A stretch of DNA of 64,000 bases from Lysobacter sp. KIS68-7 (GCF_021284745.1 NZ_CP089925.1:620001-684000), one strand, 5' to 3'. Shown: positions 1 through 8,881, numbered from the stretch's first letter. Notes: generated by a model from the sequence alone, not told the origin. Made by a program: numbers and translations.

Positions 1-4
1 GGGG

Positions 5-880
5 TCAGTAAGGCTTTTCGCCGGGCGGAAGGCCAATGACGGTGCGCACTTCGAACAGCTCCGGGAAGAACGTGAGTTCCAGCGCCTGCTTGAGGAACCC
101 CACGCCGCTCGACCCGCCCGTGCCCTTCTTGAACCCGATGATGCGCATCACCGTGCGCATGTGGCGGAAGCGCCAGAGCTGGAACTGCGACTCCAGGTCC
201 ACCAGGTCCTCGCACAGGTGGTAGGCCTCCCAGTGCTCGCGCGTGTTCTCGTAGATGCGCTCGAACACCGGGACCAGATCGGGCGAGAAGGCATGCGGCT
301 GCGACCAGTCGCGGTCGAGGTGGTGCGCCGGCACCGCGTGGCCGCGGCGCGCGAGGAAACGCAGCACCTCGTCGTACAGCGCCGGCGCTTCCAGCACGTT
401 GCGCAGCTCGGCCTGCCCCTGCGGATCGTGCGCGAACACGCGCAGCATCGAGGCGTTCTTGTTGCCGAGCAGGAATTCGATGGTGCGGTACTGCAGCGAC
501 TGGAAACCCGACGAAGGCCCGAGGATTTCGCGGAATTCCATGTATTCCGACGGCGTGAGCGTCTCCAGCACCGACCACATCTCGGTGAGCTGGCGGATCA
601 CCTGCTTGCAGCGCGCGAAGATCTTCTGGCACGGGTCGAGGCGGTCGGCGCGCAGGTGTTCCAGCGCCGCGCTCAGTTCGTGAATGAGGAGCTTCATCCA
701 CAGCTCCGAGACCTGGTGCTGCACGATGAAGAGCATTTCGTCGTGGTGCGGCGGCGACGACAGGGGCTTCTGCGCATCGAGCAGGCGCCCGAGCTGCAGG
801 TAGCCGCCGTAGGTCATGCGGCCTTCGAGGTCGGTGTGGATGCCCGCTTCGAGCGGGCGCAGGTTGTCTTCGGTGCTCAT
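5..880 (-). CDS. kynA: Tryptophan 2,3-dioxygenase
   Basis: Heme dioxygenase that opens the indole ring of L-tryptophan to N-formylkynurenine, the first step of the kynurenine pathway, in the cytoplasm. The start is set at MSTEDN (position 880) rather than six codons upstream, because this places the active-site residues at the numbering known for the Xanthomonas enzyme: H55 in [13 protein letters not shown]113 and R117 in EYMEFREIL, and the proximal heme ligand H240 in [10 protein letters not shown]. The C-terminal GTGGSSG loop that closes over substrate is present. The protein has 291 residues, the full family length. It is divergent from the 2-oxoacid dehydrogenase operon with about 110 bp between starts. 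No other kyn genes are nearby. Confidence 0.97.
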   Translation of the reverse strand: MSTEDNLRPLEAGIHTDLEGRMTYGGYLQLGRLLDAQKPLSSPPHHDEMLFIVQHQVSELWMKLLIHELSAALEHLRADRLDPCQKIFARCKQVIRQLTEMWSVLETLTPSEYMEFREILGPSSGFQSLQYRTIEFLLGNKNASMLRVFAHDPQGQAELRNVLEAPALYDEVLRFLARRGHAVPAHHLDRDWSQPHAFSPDLVPVFERIYENTREHWEAYHLCEDLVDLESQFQLWRFRHMRTVMRIIGFKKGTGGSSGVGFLKQALELTFFPELFEVRTVIGLPPGEKPY

Positions 881-987
881 GCGGAAAGGGTAGCGCACCG
901 ACGCCCCGGCCGGCCCCCCACGTCATCCGCTTGCAGCGGCAGCGGGTATCATGCGGGGCTCTGAGTCGCCCAGGGATCGAAGTCCGC

Positions 988-2067
988 ATGACCCTCGCCG
1001 CACAGTTCCAGATCGAGTACCTGCAGTACCTCGGGCCCGACGGTAAACCCGTCGCCGAACTGCCGCAGGCGTTCCGCGACCCGGCGGCGCTGGTGCCGCT
1101 GTTCAAGCAGATGTTGTACGTGCGCACCTTCGATGCGAAGGCCATCGCGCTGCAACGCACCGGCAAGCTCGGCACCTATGCCGCGTGCCTGGGCCACGAG
1201 GCCACGCACGTGGGCATCGGCGCTTCGATGCAGCCCGACGACGTCTTCGCCCCCAGCTATCGCGAATACGGCGCGCAGTTCATGCGCGGCGTCAAACCGC
1301 GTGAAGTGCTGATGTACTGGGGCGGCGACGAACGCGGCAACGATTTCTCCGGCCCGAAGCACGACTACCCGTGGTGCGTGCCGATCGCCACGCAGTGCCT
1401 GCACGCCGCAGGCGCCGCGCTCGCGTTCAAGCTGCGCGGCGAGAAGCGCGTGGCCGTCACCTGTTGCGGCGACGGCGGTTCTTCGAAGACGGATACGTAC
1501 GCGGCGATCAACTCCGCCGGCGCGTACACGCTCCCCTTCATCCAATGCATCATCAACAACGGCTGGGCGATCTCGGTACCGCGCAATGCGCAGACCGGCG
1601 CGCAGACGCTCGCGCAGAAGGGCCTGGCCGGCGGCCTGCATTGCCTGCAGGTGGACGGCAACGACCTCATCGCCGTGCTCGAAGGCATGCGCCGGGCCAT
1701 CACCCGCGCGCGCAACGGCGAAGGCGGCAGCTGCATCGAGTTCATGACCTACCGCCTGCACGACCACACCACCGCCGACGACGCCCGCCGCTACCGCGGC
1801 GAGGACGAAGTGAAGGCGGCCTGGGCCCGCGAACCGGTGATGCGCCTGCGCAATTACCTCGTGTCCGCCGGCGCCTGGAACGAAGCGACCGAAGCGGCGT
1901 GGATCGAGGAGTGCGCCAAGCTGGTCGACGTGGAAATCAACGCCTACCTCGAGAGCAAGGTGCAGCCGGTGACGGCGATGTTCGATTACCTCTACGCCGA
2001 GCTGCCGCCGGATTTGCAGGCGCAGCGCGACGCGGCCATCGCTTTGGAGGGTCGCGGCCATGGCTGA
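988..2067 (+). CDS. pdhA: 2-oxoacid (pyruvate-type) dehydrogenase E1 component, alpha subunit
   Basis: Alpha subunit of a heterotetrameric thiamine-diphosphate dehydrogenase that decarboxylates a 2-oxoacid and acylates the lipoyl arm of E2. The ThDP/Mg signature appears as CCGDGGSSKTD followed by INNGWAIS, and YRLHDHTTADDA matches the regulatory/active-site loop. The start at 988 (MTLAAQF) is preferred to an ATG 57 bp upstream, because conserved sequence begins there. The length is 359 residues. It overlaps the beta-subunit gene by 8 bp, so translation is probably coupled. Pyruvate is the likely substrate, but a branched-chain 2-oxoacid dehydrogenase has the same subunit layout and cannot be excluded from sequence alone. 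Confidence 0.92.
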   Translation: MTLAAQFQIEYLQYLGPDGKPVAELPQAFRDPAALVPLFKQMLYVRTFDAKAIALQRTGKLGTYAACLGHEATHVGIGASMQPDDVFAPSYREYGAQFMRGVKPREVLMYWGGDERGNDFSGPKHDYPWCVPIATQCLHAAGAALAFKLRGEKRVAVTCCGDGGSSKTDTYAAINSAGAYTLPFIQCIINNGWAISVPRNAQTGAQTLAQKGLAGGLHCLQVDGNDLIAVLEGMRRAITRARNGEGGSCIEFMTYRLHDHTTADDARRYRGEDEVKAAWAREPVMRLRNYLVSAGAWNEATEAAWIEECAKLVDVEINAYLESKVQPVTAMFDYLYAELPPDLQAQRDAAIALEGRGHG

Positions 2068-3046
2068 GCCCGCAGCAATCACCCTGATCGAAGCGATCAC
2101 GCAGGCGCTCGCGTATGAAATGCGCAACGACGACACCGTCGTCGTGCTCGGCGAGGACGTCGGCGTCAACGGCGGCGTGTTCCGCGCCACCGCCGGCCTG
2201 CAGGCGACGTTCGGTTCGCAGCGCGTGCTGGACACGCCGCTGGACGAGACCACCATCGCCGGCCTCACCGTCGGCCTGGCCTCGCAGGGCATGAAGCCCG
2301 TCGCCGAAGCGCAGTTCGACGGCTTCGTGTATCCGATGGTCGACCACATCATCTGCCACGCGGCGCGCTTCCGTTACCGCACGCGCGGCCGCCTCACCTG
2401 CCCGATGGTGCTGCGCGTGCCGTGGGGCGGTGGCATCCGCGCACCGGAGCATCACTCCGAAGCGAACGAATCGATCTTCACCAACGTGCCCGGCCTGCGC
2501 GTCGTGCTGCCGTCCTCGCCCGCGCGCGCCTATGGCCTGCTGCTGGCCGCGATCCGCGATCCGGATCCGGTCATCTTCATGGAGCCCAAGCGCATCTATC
2601 GCCAGTACAAGGAACTCGTGCCGGACGATGGCGAGGCGCTGCCGCTCGACGTCTGTTACGTGCTGCGCGACGGCACCGACGTGACCCTGGTGACCTGGGG
2701 CGCGCAGGTGAAGGAGTGCCTGGAAGCCGCCGAAGCGCTCGCGAAGGACGGCATCAGCGCCGAAGTCATCGACGTCGCCACGCTGCGTCCGCTCGACTTC
2801 GCCACGATCGCCGAATCGGTGAGCAAGACCGGCCGCTGCGTCATCGTGCACGAAGCCCCGAAGACCGCGGGCTTCGGCGCGGAGATCGCCGCGCGCCTGG
2901 CCGAGGAATCGATGTTCGACCTCGTCGCGCCCGTCGAACGCGTCACCGGCTACGACACCCACATCCCGCTGTTCCGCCTCGAGATGAAGTACCTGCCGAG
3001 CGTGGACAAGATCGTCGCCGCTGCCAAGCGCGCGATGGCGCATTGA
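2060..3046 (+). CDS. pdhB: 2-oxoacid (pyruvate-type) dehydrogenase E1 component, beta subunit
   Basis: Beta subunit of the E1 heterotetramer, 328 residues, close to the usual 325-330. The N-terminal pyrimidine-binding segment VVLGEDVGVNGGVFRAT and the internal EAQFDGFVYPMVDHI are typical of the transketolase-like beta chain. A C-terminal transketolase domain begins near residue 200 (DVTLVTWGAQVKECLEA). The gene starts inside the end of the alpha subunit gene and is followed 8 bp later by the E2 gene, giving a three-gene E1alpha-E1beta-E2 operon without an E3 gene. The lipoamide dehydrogenase must be encoded elsewhere. Confidence 0.93.
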   Translation: MAEPAAITLIEAITQALAYEMRNDDTVVVLGEDVGVNGGVFRATAGLQATFGSQRVLDTPLDETTIAGLTVGLASQGMKPVAEAQFDGFVYPMVDHIICHAARFRYRTRGRLTCPMVLRVPWGGGIRAPEHHSEANESIFTNVPGLRVVLPSSPARAYGLLLAAIRDPDPVIFMEPKRIYRQYKELVPDDGEALPLDVCYVLRDGTDVTLVTWGAQVKECLEAAEALAKDGISAEVIDVATLRPLDFATIAESVSKTGRCVIVHEAPKTAGFGAEIAARLAEESMFDLVAPVERVTGYDTHIPLFRLEMKYLPSVDKIVAAAKRAMAH

Positions 3047-3054
3047 GGAAGCCC

Positions 3055-4437
3055 ATGGCCACGAAACAGTTCCTGCTCCCCGACCTCGGCGAAGGCCTGC
3101 CCGACGCGACCATCGTCGAGTGGTACGTGAAGGTCGGCGACACGATCAAGCTCGACGACAACCTGGTGTCGATGGAAACGGCGAAGGCCGTCGTCGACGT
3201 GCCCTCGCCGGTGTCGGGCAAGGTGCTCAAGCTCGCCGGGGGCGCAGGCGACGTGATCGTCACCGGTTCGATGCTCGCCGAATTCGAAATCGATCCGTCG
3301 ATGCCGCAGCGCGCGGAAGGCCAGGACACTGGCCACCACCACGGTCCCGCGAAGGGCGCCGGTGCGCACGTGTCGAACGACAAGGTGGTCGCCTCCGACG
3401 AAGGCGGCGTGATCACCGAAACCGACAAGCCCGCGCCGAAAGCCGAGCGCGAAGACAGCGGCACCGTCGTCGGTGCGATGCAGTCGTCCGATGCGGTGCG
3501 CAGTGAAGCGGCCGTGGCCGTCGGCGGCGTCAAGGCGATGCCGGCCGTGCGTGCGCAGGCGCGCAAGCTCGGCGTGGACATCGCGCGCGTGCGCGCCACC
3601 GGGCCCGATGGCACGGTGACGATGCAGGACGTGAAGAACGCCGCCGCCGATGGTTCGGCGAAGATCGGTGCGGCCGCGCCGGCACAGCGCGCTGCCGCGC
3701 CTGCACCTGCCGCCGCGCCCGCGCCCGTCGCTGCACAGCGCTCGACGATGTCGATGGGCGGCAAGCCCATGCGCACGCAGCCGCCGGGCGTGCAGGCCAC
3801 CGGCCAGCCGGAACAGCTCAAGGGCGTGCGCCGCAACATGGCGCGCGTGATGGCCGACGCGCACGCGAAGGTCGTCCCCACCACGCTCAGCGACGACGCG
3901 GATATCCACGCCTGGGCGCCGGGCAACGACATCACCGGGCGTCTCGTGCGCTCGATCGTCGCCGCCGCCAAGGCCGTGCCCGCGCTCAACGCGTGGTTCG
4001 ACGGCGAGAACCTGACCCGCACGCTGCATCCGCACGTGGACATCGGCATCGCGGTGGACACCGACGACGGCCTGTTCGTCCCCGCGCTCCGCAACGCGGA
4101 CATGCTCGATGCGCGCGGCGTGCGCGAAGCGGTCAATCGCCTGCGCACGCAGGTGGAAGACCGCACGATCCCGATGTCGGAACTCACCGGCTACACGATC
4201 TCGCTGTCGAACTTCGGCATGTTCGCCGGCCGCTACGCGACGCCGGTGATCGTGCCGCCGTGCGTGGCGATCGTCGCCGCGGGCAAGGGGCGCCACCAGA
4301 TGACGCCCGTGATGGGCGGCTTCGAATCGCACCGCGTCATCCCGCTGTCGGTCACCTTCGACCACCGCGCCTGCACGGGCGGCGAAGCCGCGCGCTTCCT
4401 GAAGGCCATGCTGGACGACCTGGCGAAGCCGAACTGA
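3055..4437 (+). CDS. pdhC: Dihydrolipoamide acyltransferase (E2) of 2-oxoacid dehydrogenase complex
   Basis: E2 core of the complex, 460 residues. Domains in order: one lipoyl domain (about 1-80, lipoylated K44 in ETAKAVVD), a long Ala/Pro linker, a peripheral subunit-binding domain (about 160-198, MPAVRAQARKLGVDI), a second Ala/Pro linker, and the acyltransferase domain (about 250-460). The catalytic motif reads DHRACTGGEA at 436-445: H437 is kept, but the Asp of the canonical HRxxDG motif is replaced by T441. The conserved FGMFAGRYATPVI segment is present. The gene lies 8 bp after E1beta. The start at 3055 is fixed by the lipoyl domain beginning at its first residues; the frame is open far upstream by chance. 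Confidence 0.92.
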   Translation: MATKQFLLPDLGEGLPDATIVEWYVKVGDTIKLDDNLVSMETAKAVVDVPSPVSGKVLKLAGGAGDVIVTGSMLAEFEIDPSMPQRAEGQDTGHHHGPAKGAGAHVSNDKVVASDEGGVITETDKPAPKAEREDSGTVVGAMQSSDAVRSEAAVAVGGVKAMPAVRAQARKLGVDIARVRATGPDGTVTMQDVKNAAADGSAKIGAAAPAQRAAAPAPAAAPAPVAAQRSTMSMGGKPMRTQPPGVQATGQPEQLKGVRRNMARVMADAHAKVVPTTLSDDADIHAWAPGNDITGRLVRSIVAAAKAVPALNAWFDGENLTRTLHPHVDIGIAVDTDDGLFVPALRNADMLDARGVREAVNRLRTQVEDRTIPMSELTGYTISLSNFGMFAGRYATPVIVPPCVAIVAAGKGRHQMTPVMGGFESHRVIPLSVTFDHRACTGGEAARFLKAMLDDLAKPN

Positions 4438-4450
4438 CGGAGACACCGCG

Positions 4451-4831
4451 ATGGCGCACCGCAGCCGCCTTGCCGGATTCATCATCGATTGCAACACCGA
4501 CGACCACGCTGCGGCCGCCGACTTCTGGAGCCGGGCACTCGGCTACCCGGTCGGCGAGCACGAGATCGAGGGCGATGCGGAATACACGTCGCTCTCGGCC
4601 ACGCCCGCCGATCTGTACATCTCGGTGCAGAAGGTCACGCATCCCGCGCGCGTGCACCTGGACATCGAAGCCGACGACCAGGACGCGGAAGCCGCGCGCC
4701 TGGAAGCGCTCGGCGCCAAACGCATCGGCTGGGTGAAGCGCTGGTGGGTGATGGAAGCGCCGACGGGACAGCGCTTCTGCGTGGTGAAAATGCATCACCC
4801 CGAAAAGGGCGCGACGCCGAACGACTGGTGA
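4451..4831 (+). CDS. VOC superfamily (glyoxalase/bleomycin-resistance-like) protein
   Basis: 126-residue single VOC-type fold. Visible features are FIIDCNTDDHAAAADFWSRA at the start of the first beta-alpha unit, VHLDIEADDQDAEAARLEAL opening the second, and WWVMEAPTGQRFCVV as the terminal strand, which suits proteins of the Glyoxalase-like/VOC type. It starts 13 bp after the E2 gene and is probably read with that operon. The substrate cannot be told: VOC proteins include isomerases, dioxygenases and drug-binding proteins. The metal ligands are not all obvious here. Confidence 0.8.
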   Translation: MAHRSRLAGFIIDCNTDDHAAAADFWSRALGYPVGEHEIEGDAEYTSLSATPADLYISVQKVTHPARVHLDIEADDQDAEAARLEALGAKRIGWVKRWWVMEAPTGQRFCVVKMHHPEKGATPNDW

Positions 4832-4851
4832 GCCGCTAGCGCGGCCTGCCG

Positions 4852-5940
4852 TTAGCGAGGAGTGTCGTCGGCGACGACGCGATTGCGCCCGCCTTTCTTC
4901 GCGCGATACAGCGCCTGGTCCGCGCGTTCGAACACTTCTTCCGGCGTATCGCGCGCCGTGCCGTCGGCGATGCCGACCGACACCGTGACCGGCACCGGCA
5001 ACTTCAGCGCTTCGACTTGTGCACGAATGCGCTCGGCGATTTCCGCGCCGCCATCCAGGCGCGTGTTCGGCAGCACCACGAGGAATTCTTCGCCGCCGTA
5101 ACGCGCGGTGACGTCCGTCGTGCGCACCGAACGCGACACCGCGTCGGCGACCGCAGCCAGGGTCCGGTCACCGAACAGGTGGCCCTGCCGGTCGTTGATC
5201 TGCTTGAAGTGATCGATGTCCAGCACCGCCAGCACGTAGGGCGATTCGGCGATCTGCCGCTGCGTTTCCGGATGCGCGCGGAAGCGCGCCAGGCCGGCGC
5301 GGTTGAGCAGGCCGGTGAGGGTGTCGTGCGTGGCGGCGTATTCGAGGTCGTCGTGGCGGCGCTGCAGCGCATCGCGCGCGTGTTCGGCGCGGCGCGCGAC
5401 GGCGTCGCGTTCGTCGAGCAGGCGGCCCTGTTCGAGCATGTAACGGCGCAGCTCGATCAGGTGCTGCACCTGGCGCGCGAGCAGGCGCAGGCCATCGATC
5501 TGTTGTTCGGTGAGCGTGCGCGGCACGGTGTCGCCGACGCTCACCACGCCGAGCGGATGGCCCTCGGGGCTGAGCAGGGGCACGCCGGCGTAGAAGCGCG
5601 GGCGCTTGCCGTACAGGCGACGGCGTCGTGCGAATTCGCGATGCATCGCGAGGTCTTCGATCACGCAGGTCGCGCGCGGCGCCTCGATGGCGTGTTCGCA
5701 CACCGAGCCTGCGCGCGCGATCTGTTGCTGGTCGATGCCGACGCTCGCCTTGAACCACAGGCGGTCGCGGTCGATGAAGGAAATGGCGGCCGCCGGCACG
5801 TCGCACAACATGGCCGCCAGTCGGACGATGTCGTCGAAGGCCTGTTCCGGCGCAGTGTCGAGGATCGCGTAGCGGTCGAGCGCCGCCTGGCGCTCCGCTT
5901 CACGGGCATCGAACTGGATCATGGAAGGAACGGCGGACAT
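4852..5940 (-). CDS. GAF-GGDEF diguanylate cyclase
   Basis: Predicted soluble diguanylate cyclase making c-di-GMP from two GTP. Residues about 22-165 form a GAF domain (ERQAALDRYAILDTAPEQAF is typical of the bacterial GAF sensor class), followed by a short coiled-coil linker (170-203) and a GGDEF domain (205-355). The active-site loop is intact, GGEEF at 282-286, and the allosteric product-inhibition site RTTD sits exactly five residues before it. It has no membrane segments, so the signal is probably cytosolic. It converges on the VOC gene with a 20-bp gap and no clear terminator. The full domain set suggests an active, feedback-controlled enzyme. Confidence 0.93.
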   Translation of the reverse strand: MSAVPSMIQFDAREAERQAALDRYAILDTAPEQAFDDIVRLAAMLCDVPAAAISFIDRDRLWFKASVGIDQQQIARAGSVCEHAIEAPRATCVIEDLAMHREFARRRRLYGKRPRFYAGVPLLSPEGHPLGVVSVGDTVPRTLTEQQIDGLRLLARQVQHLIELRRYMLEQGRLLDERDAVARRAEHARDALQRRHDDLEYAATHDTLTGLLNRAGLARFRAHPETQRQIAESPYVLAVLDIDHFKQINDRQGHLFGDRTLAAVADAVSRSVRTTDVTARYGGEEFLVVLPNTRLDGGAEIAERIRAQVEALKLPVPVTVSVGIADGTARDTPEEVFERADQALYRAKKGGRNRVVADDTPR

Positions 5941-6040
5941 GGGGGGACGCAGGGCCTGGGGGTCTCAGGCATCCTGCCGAGGCGGTTGGGGGGGAACCGA
6001 GGGGCGCGATTTTACGGACGCCCTCCCCGTGAAAAGGCGC

Positions 6041-6346
6041 TCAGCGTCGCAACAAACGGTGCCGGAGCCAGAACGCCAGCCCCAGGACCGTGAGGAATGC
6101 CCCGTACGAGACGGACGTGCCGAAAATCTGCTGCCACATCTTCCCGTAGCCCCGGTCGGCCCAGCCCATCCCCCAGTGCAGGACCATCACGAAGACGGCC
6201 ACGGAGATGCCGAGCGCGGCCGCGTCGAAGGTCCGGCGCCACGGCGGGCGCGGCTGGCGCGGGTACAGCCAGTAGAGCACCGCGAGGATGGCGAACCAGG
6301 GGGCGAACAGCAGCGCCGCCAGGTTCCCTTCGAAGAAAGAATTCAT
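6041..6346 (-). CDS. Small predicted integral membrane protein, unknown function
   Basis: 101 residues with three hydrophobic stretches: about 8-27 (LAALLFAPWFAILAVLYWLY), 44-59 and 80-94, and a basic C-terminus (LRHRLLRR). No family is recognised. It begins 16 bp downstream of the tryptophanyl-tRNA synthetase stop on the same strand and is probably co-transcribed. The start at 6346 (MNSFFEGN) is chosen because the open frame upstream lies entirely inside trpS in another frame. Confidence 0.7.
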   Translation of the reverse strand: MNSFFEGNLAALLFAPWFAILAVLYWLYPRQPRPPWRRTFDAAALGISVAVFVMVLHWGMGWADRGYGKMWQQIFGTSVSYGAFLTVLGLAFWLRHRLLRR

Positions 6347-6362
6347 GCCGGCGCGCGTGGTG

Positions 6363-7706
6363 TCAGGCGCTTTCCTCGGCGAACTGCGCGAGGGCCGCGC
6401 GCAGCTCGTCGAAACTGCCGCCGGCGGGGATGCGCCCGATGACGCCGTCGCCGAAGCGCACCGTGCCCTGGTCGGCATCGAGCACGAAGCTCGCGCCGGC
6501 ATCCTGCTTCGCCTTCGCGACGAGCTGGCCTGCGTCGCGCGCGGACTCGAAGCCTTCGCTCTGCAGCAGCACGCGCTCGCCATCGACGAGCTTGAAGTAG
6601 AAGCGACCATCGGCTTCGCGATACTGCTTGAACGTCGGCGCCGTGCGCTTGCTCGCACGCGCGTCCTTCGCGTCGCGCGGCTGCGCGGACAAGTCGCGCA
6701 GGCCCACGGCTTCGCGCAGTTGCTTCAGCAACGGCGTGGCGTATGCGGCCCGCAAGCGTTGCGCACCATCGCGCAGCAGGTGCTCGATGTGCGCGGGATT
6801 CGCCATCAGCGCTTCGTAACGTTCGCGCAGCGGCGCGACTTCGCGGTCGATGCGTTCGAACAGCATCGTCTTCGCGTCGCCCCAGGCAATGCCGTCGGCA
6901 AATGCCTTGCGCATCGCGGCCACTTCGTCCGCGGACGCGAACGCCTGGTAGAGCTGGAACAGCGCCGAATCCTGCGTGTCCTTCGCCTCGCCCGGTGCGC
7001 GCGAGTCCGTCTTGATCGCGAAGATCAGCTTCTTCAACTGCTCGCGCGGGGCGAACAGCGGGATCGTGTTGTCGTAGCTCTTGCTCATCTTGCGGCCGTC
7101 GAGGCCGGGCAGCGTGGCCACGTGCTCTTCGATCGCCGCTTCCGGCAGGGTGAAGTGCTCACCGTACAGATGGTTGAAGCGCTGGCCGAAGTCGCGCGCC
7201 ATTTCGATGTGCTGCACCTGGTCGCGGCCCACCGGCACCTTGTTGGCGTTGAACAGCAGGATGTCGGCGGCCATCAGCACCGGATACATGAAGAGGCCGG
7301 CAGTGACGCCTGCATCGTCGTCCAGTTGCTCGACGCGATTGCGGTCGACCGACGCCTTGTACGCATGCGCGCGATTGAGGATGCCCTTGCCCGCAACACA
7401 CGTGAGCAACCACGTCAGCTCCGGGATCTCCGGGATGTCGCTCTGCCGGTAGAACCACACTTTGTCGGGCTCGAGGCCGCACGCGAGCCAGGCCGCGGCG
7501 ATCTCGAGCGTGGAGCGCTGCACGCGCGCCGGTTCCTGCACCTTGATCAGCGCGTGGTAGTCGGCGAGGAAATAGAAACTTTCCACGTCGGCCGCGCGGC
7601 TCTCCGCGATCGCCGGGCGGATCGCGCCGACGTAGTTGCCGAGGTGGGGCGTGCCCGAGGTGGTGATGCCGGTCAGGACGCGGGTGCGGGGGGCTTGCTG
7701 GGTCAT
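6363..7706 (-). CDS. trpS: Tryptophan--tRNA ligase with C-terminal DUF1508-like extension
   Basis: Class I aminoacyl-tRNA synthetase charging tRNA-Trp. The HIGH-type motif is GTPHLGNYVG (18-27) and the KMSKS loop is GRKMSKSYDN near 205. The catalytic and anticodon-binding parts end near residue 335, where typical bacterial TrpRS of about 335 residues stop. This protein has 447 residues: after a short basic linker (RDAKDARASKRTAP) follows about 90 residues with TFKQYREADGRFYFKL and ERVLLQSEGFESARDA, which resembles the DUF1508/YegP fold. Similar long TrpRS proteins are known in Xanthomonas. The role of the extension is unknown. The minus-strand start at 7706 is about 80 bp from the divergent secreted-protein gene. 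Confidence 0.95.
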   Translation of the reverse strand: MTQQAPRTRVLTGITTSGTPHLGNYVGAIRPAIAESRAADVESFYFLADYHALIKVQEPARVQRSTLEIAAAWLACGLEPDKVWFYRQSDIPEIPELTWLLTCVAGKGILNRAHAYKASVDRNRVEQLDDDAGVTAGLFMYPVLMAADILLFNANKVPVGRDQVQHIEMARDFGQRFNHLYGEHFTLPEAAIEEHVATLPGLDGRKMSKSYDNTIPLFAPREQLKKLIFAIKTDSRAPGEAKDTQDSALFQLYQAFASADEVAAMRKAFADGIAWGDAKTMLFERIDREVAPLRERYEALMANPAHIEHLLRDGAQRLRAAYATPLLKQLREAVGLRDLSAQPRDAKDARASKRTAPTFKQYREADGRFYFKLVDGERVLLQSEGFESARDAGQLVAKAKQDAGASFVLDADQGTVRFGDGVIGRIPAGGSFDELRAALAQFAEESA

Positions 7707-7786
7707 GCGTGCAGTTTACCCGTGCGCCCAACCCCGCCGCGCGCGGCCGCGCGTTGGACTCGGCACCCTCCACGAGGACCACCGCC

Positions 7787-8593
7787 ATGTTGCGCCGCCT
7801 GCTGCTGCTCTCCGCCCTCATCGCCGTCGCCGGATGCCCGTCGGGGGCCTGGGGTCGCTCCCTCGTCGACATCGACATCGTCGACCGCGACACCGGCCAA
7901 TGGCTGCCGGAAACGCCCTTCCGCGGCGACACCTGGGTGGCCGGCGCGCCCGGCCATCGCTATTCGGTGCGGCTGACCAACACGACCGGCGAGCGCGTCC
8001 TCGTGGTGCTGTCGGTCGATGGCGTCAACGCAGTCACCGGGCAGACCGCCAATCCTTCGCAGACCGGCTATGTGCTCGCGCCTTGGCAGAGCACCGAGAT
8101 CTCGGGCTGGCGCAAATCGATGGACGACGTGGCGCAGTTCGTCTTCACCGACCTGCCCGATTCCTACGCGGCGCGCACGGGGCGCCCGCGCAATGTCGGC
8201 GTCGTGGGGATCGCGGTGTTCCGCGAGAAGCAGCCCGTTGCGTACTACGAGCCGCAGCCGATGCCGCCTCCGTCTCCGTATCCGCGCGATGAAGCCGGCG
8301 CTGCACGCGAGTCTGCGAAAGCCGCCGCACCCGCGGCACAGGGTCGCAACGAATCCGATGCGCTCGCACGCCAACTCGGCACCGGCCACGGCCAGCGCGA
8401 ATGGGCGCCGGTGAGCCACACCGATTTCGAACGCGCGTCGCGTTCGCCCAGCCAGGTCACACAACTGCGCTATGACGACACCGAGTCGCTGATCGCGATG
8501 GGCGTGCTGCCGCGACCGTATCCGTATTACTCGTGGCGTCGCGAACCGCGTGCGTTCCCGGAAGGCTTCGTCGCGGATCCCCCGGGCGGCTGA
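7787..8593 (+). CDS. Secreted protein of unknown function
   Basis: 268 residues with an N-terminal export signal (MLRRLLLLSALIAVAGCPSG). The cysteine at 17 sits in an AGC context, so a lipoprotein is possible. The central part (30-150) looks like a beta-sandwich with RYSVRLTNTTGERVLVVLSV and VAQFVFTDLPDSYAARTGRP. A Pro-rich stretch (MPPPSPYPRDEA) and a polar C-terminal region ending DPPGG follow. I do not recognise a characterised family. The ATG at 7787 is chosen over one 78 bp upstream because the signal peptide begins there. A strong hairpin terminator follows the stop. Confidence 0.8.
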   Translation: MLRRLLLLSALIAVAGCPSGAWGRSLVDIDIVDRDTGQWLPETPFRGDTWVAGAPGHRYSVRLTNTTGERVLVVLSVDGVNAVTGQTANPSQTGYVLAPWQSTEISGWRKSMDDVAQFVFTDLPDSYAARTGRPRNVGVVGIAVFREKQPVAYYEPQPMPPPSPYPRDEAGAARESAKAAAPAAQGRNESDALARQLGTGHGQREWAPVSHTDFERASRSPSQVTQLRYDDTESLIAMGVLPRPYPYYSWRREPRAFPEGFVADPPGG

Positions 8594-8603
8594 TGCAAAA
8601 AAG

Positions 8604-8633
8604 AAACGGGCCGGTGGCAGAACCGGCCCGTTT
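8604..8633. terminator. Bidirectional hairpin terminator
   Basis: A perfect 12-bp stem (AAACGGGCCGGT / ACCGGCCCGTTT) with a six-base loop, GC-rich in the core with A/T ends that give a T-tract on both strands. It lies 11 bp after the secreted-protein stop and between it and the convergent entericidin-like gene, so it can serve both. Confidence 0.85.
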
Positions 8634-8710
8634 CCCCTCTCCGCGTCCTTGCCGGCGGCGAACTCCCGGACACCGCCCTGCTCCTGTTGGAACTCCTCGT
8701 CGTCAGGCCA

Positions 8711-8881
8711 TCAGCAATGGCTGTCCTTGCAATCCTCGGCCTTTTGCTCGACCTTTTCGCCCGCCTTCGAGACGTCCTTGCCCGCACCCGCGACGGTGTT
8801 GCACGCGGTCAGGGCATGCATGGAAAACAGAGCGAACAGCATCAGCGCGAAGCCGCGCTTGAGTGAAGAAGTACGCTTCAT
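8711..8881 (-). CDS. Entericidin-like small lipoprotein
   Basis: 56-residue ORF, MKRTSSLKRGFALMLFALFS then MHALTACNTVAGAGKDVSKA, ending AEDCKDSHC. The signal peptide with lipobox LTAC and the N-T-V-A-G-A-G-K-D motif are diagnostic of the EcnA/EcnB (entericidin) family of small envelope lipoproteins. In E. coli these form an antidote/toxin pair. Here there is only one copy, and the extra C-terminal cysteines (C51, C56) are unusual. The start at 8881 follows a purine-rich region. It converges on the terminator at 8604-8633. Confidence 0.85.
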   Translation of the reverse strand: MKRTSSLKRGFALMLFALFSMHALTACNTVAGAGKDVSKAGEKVEQKAEDCKDSHC

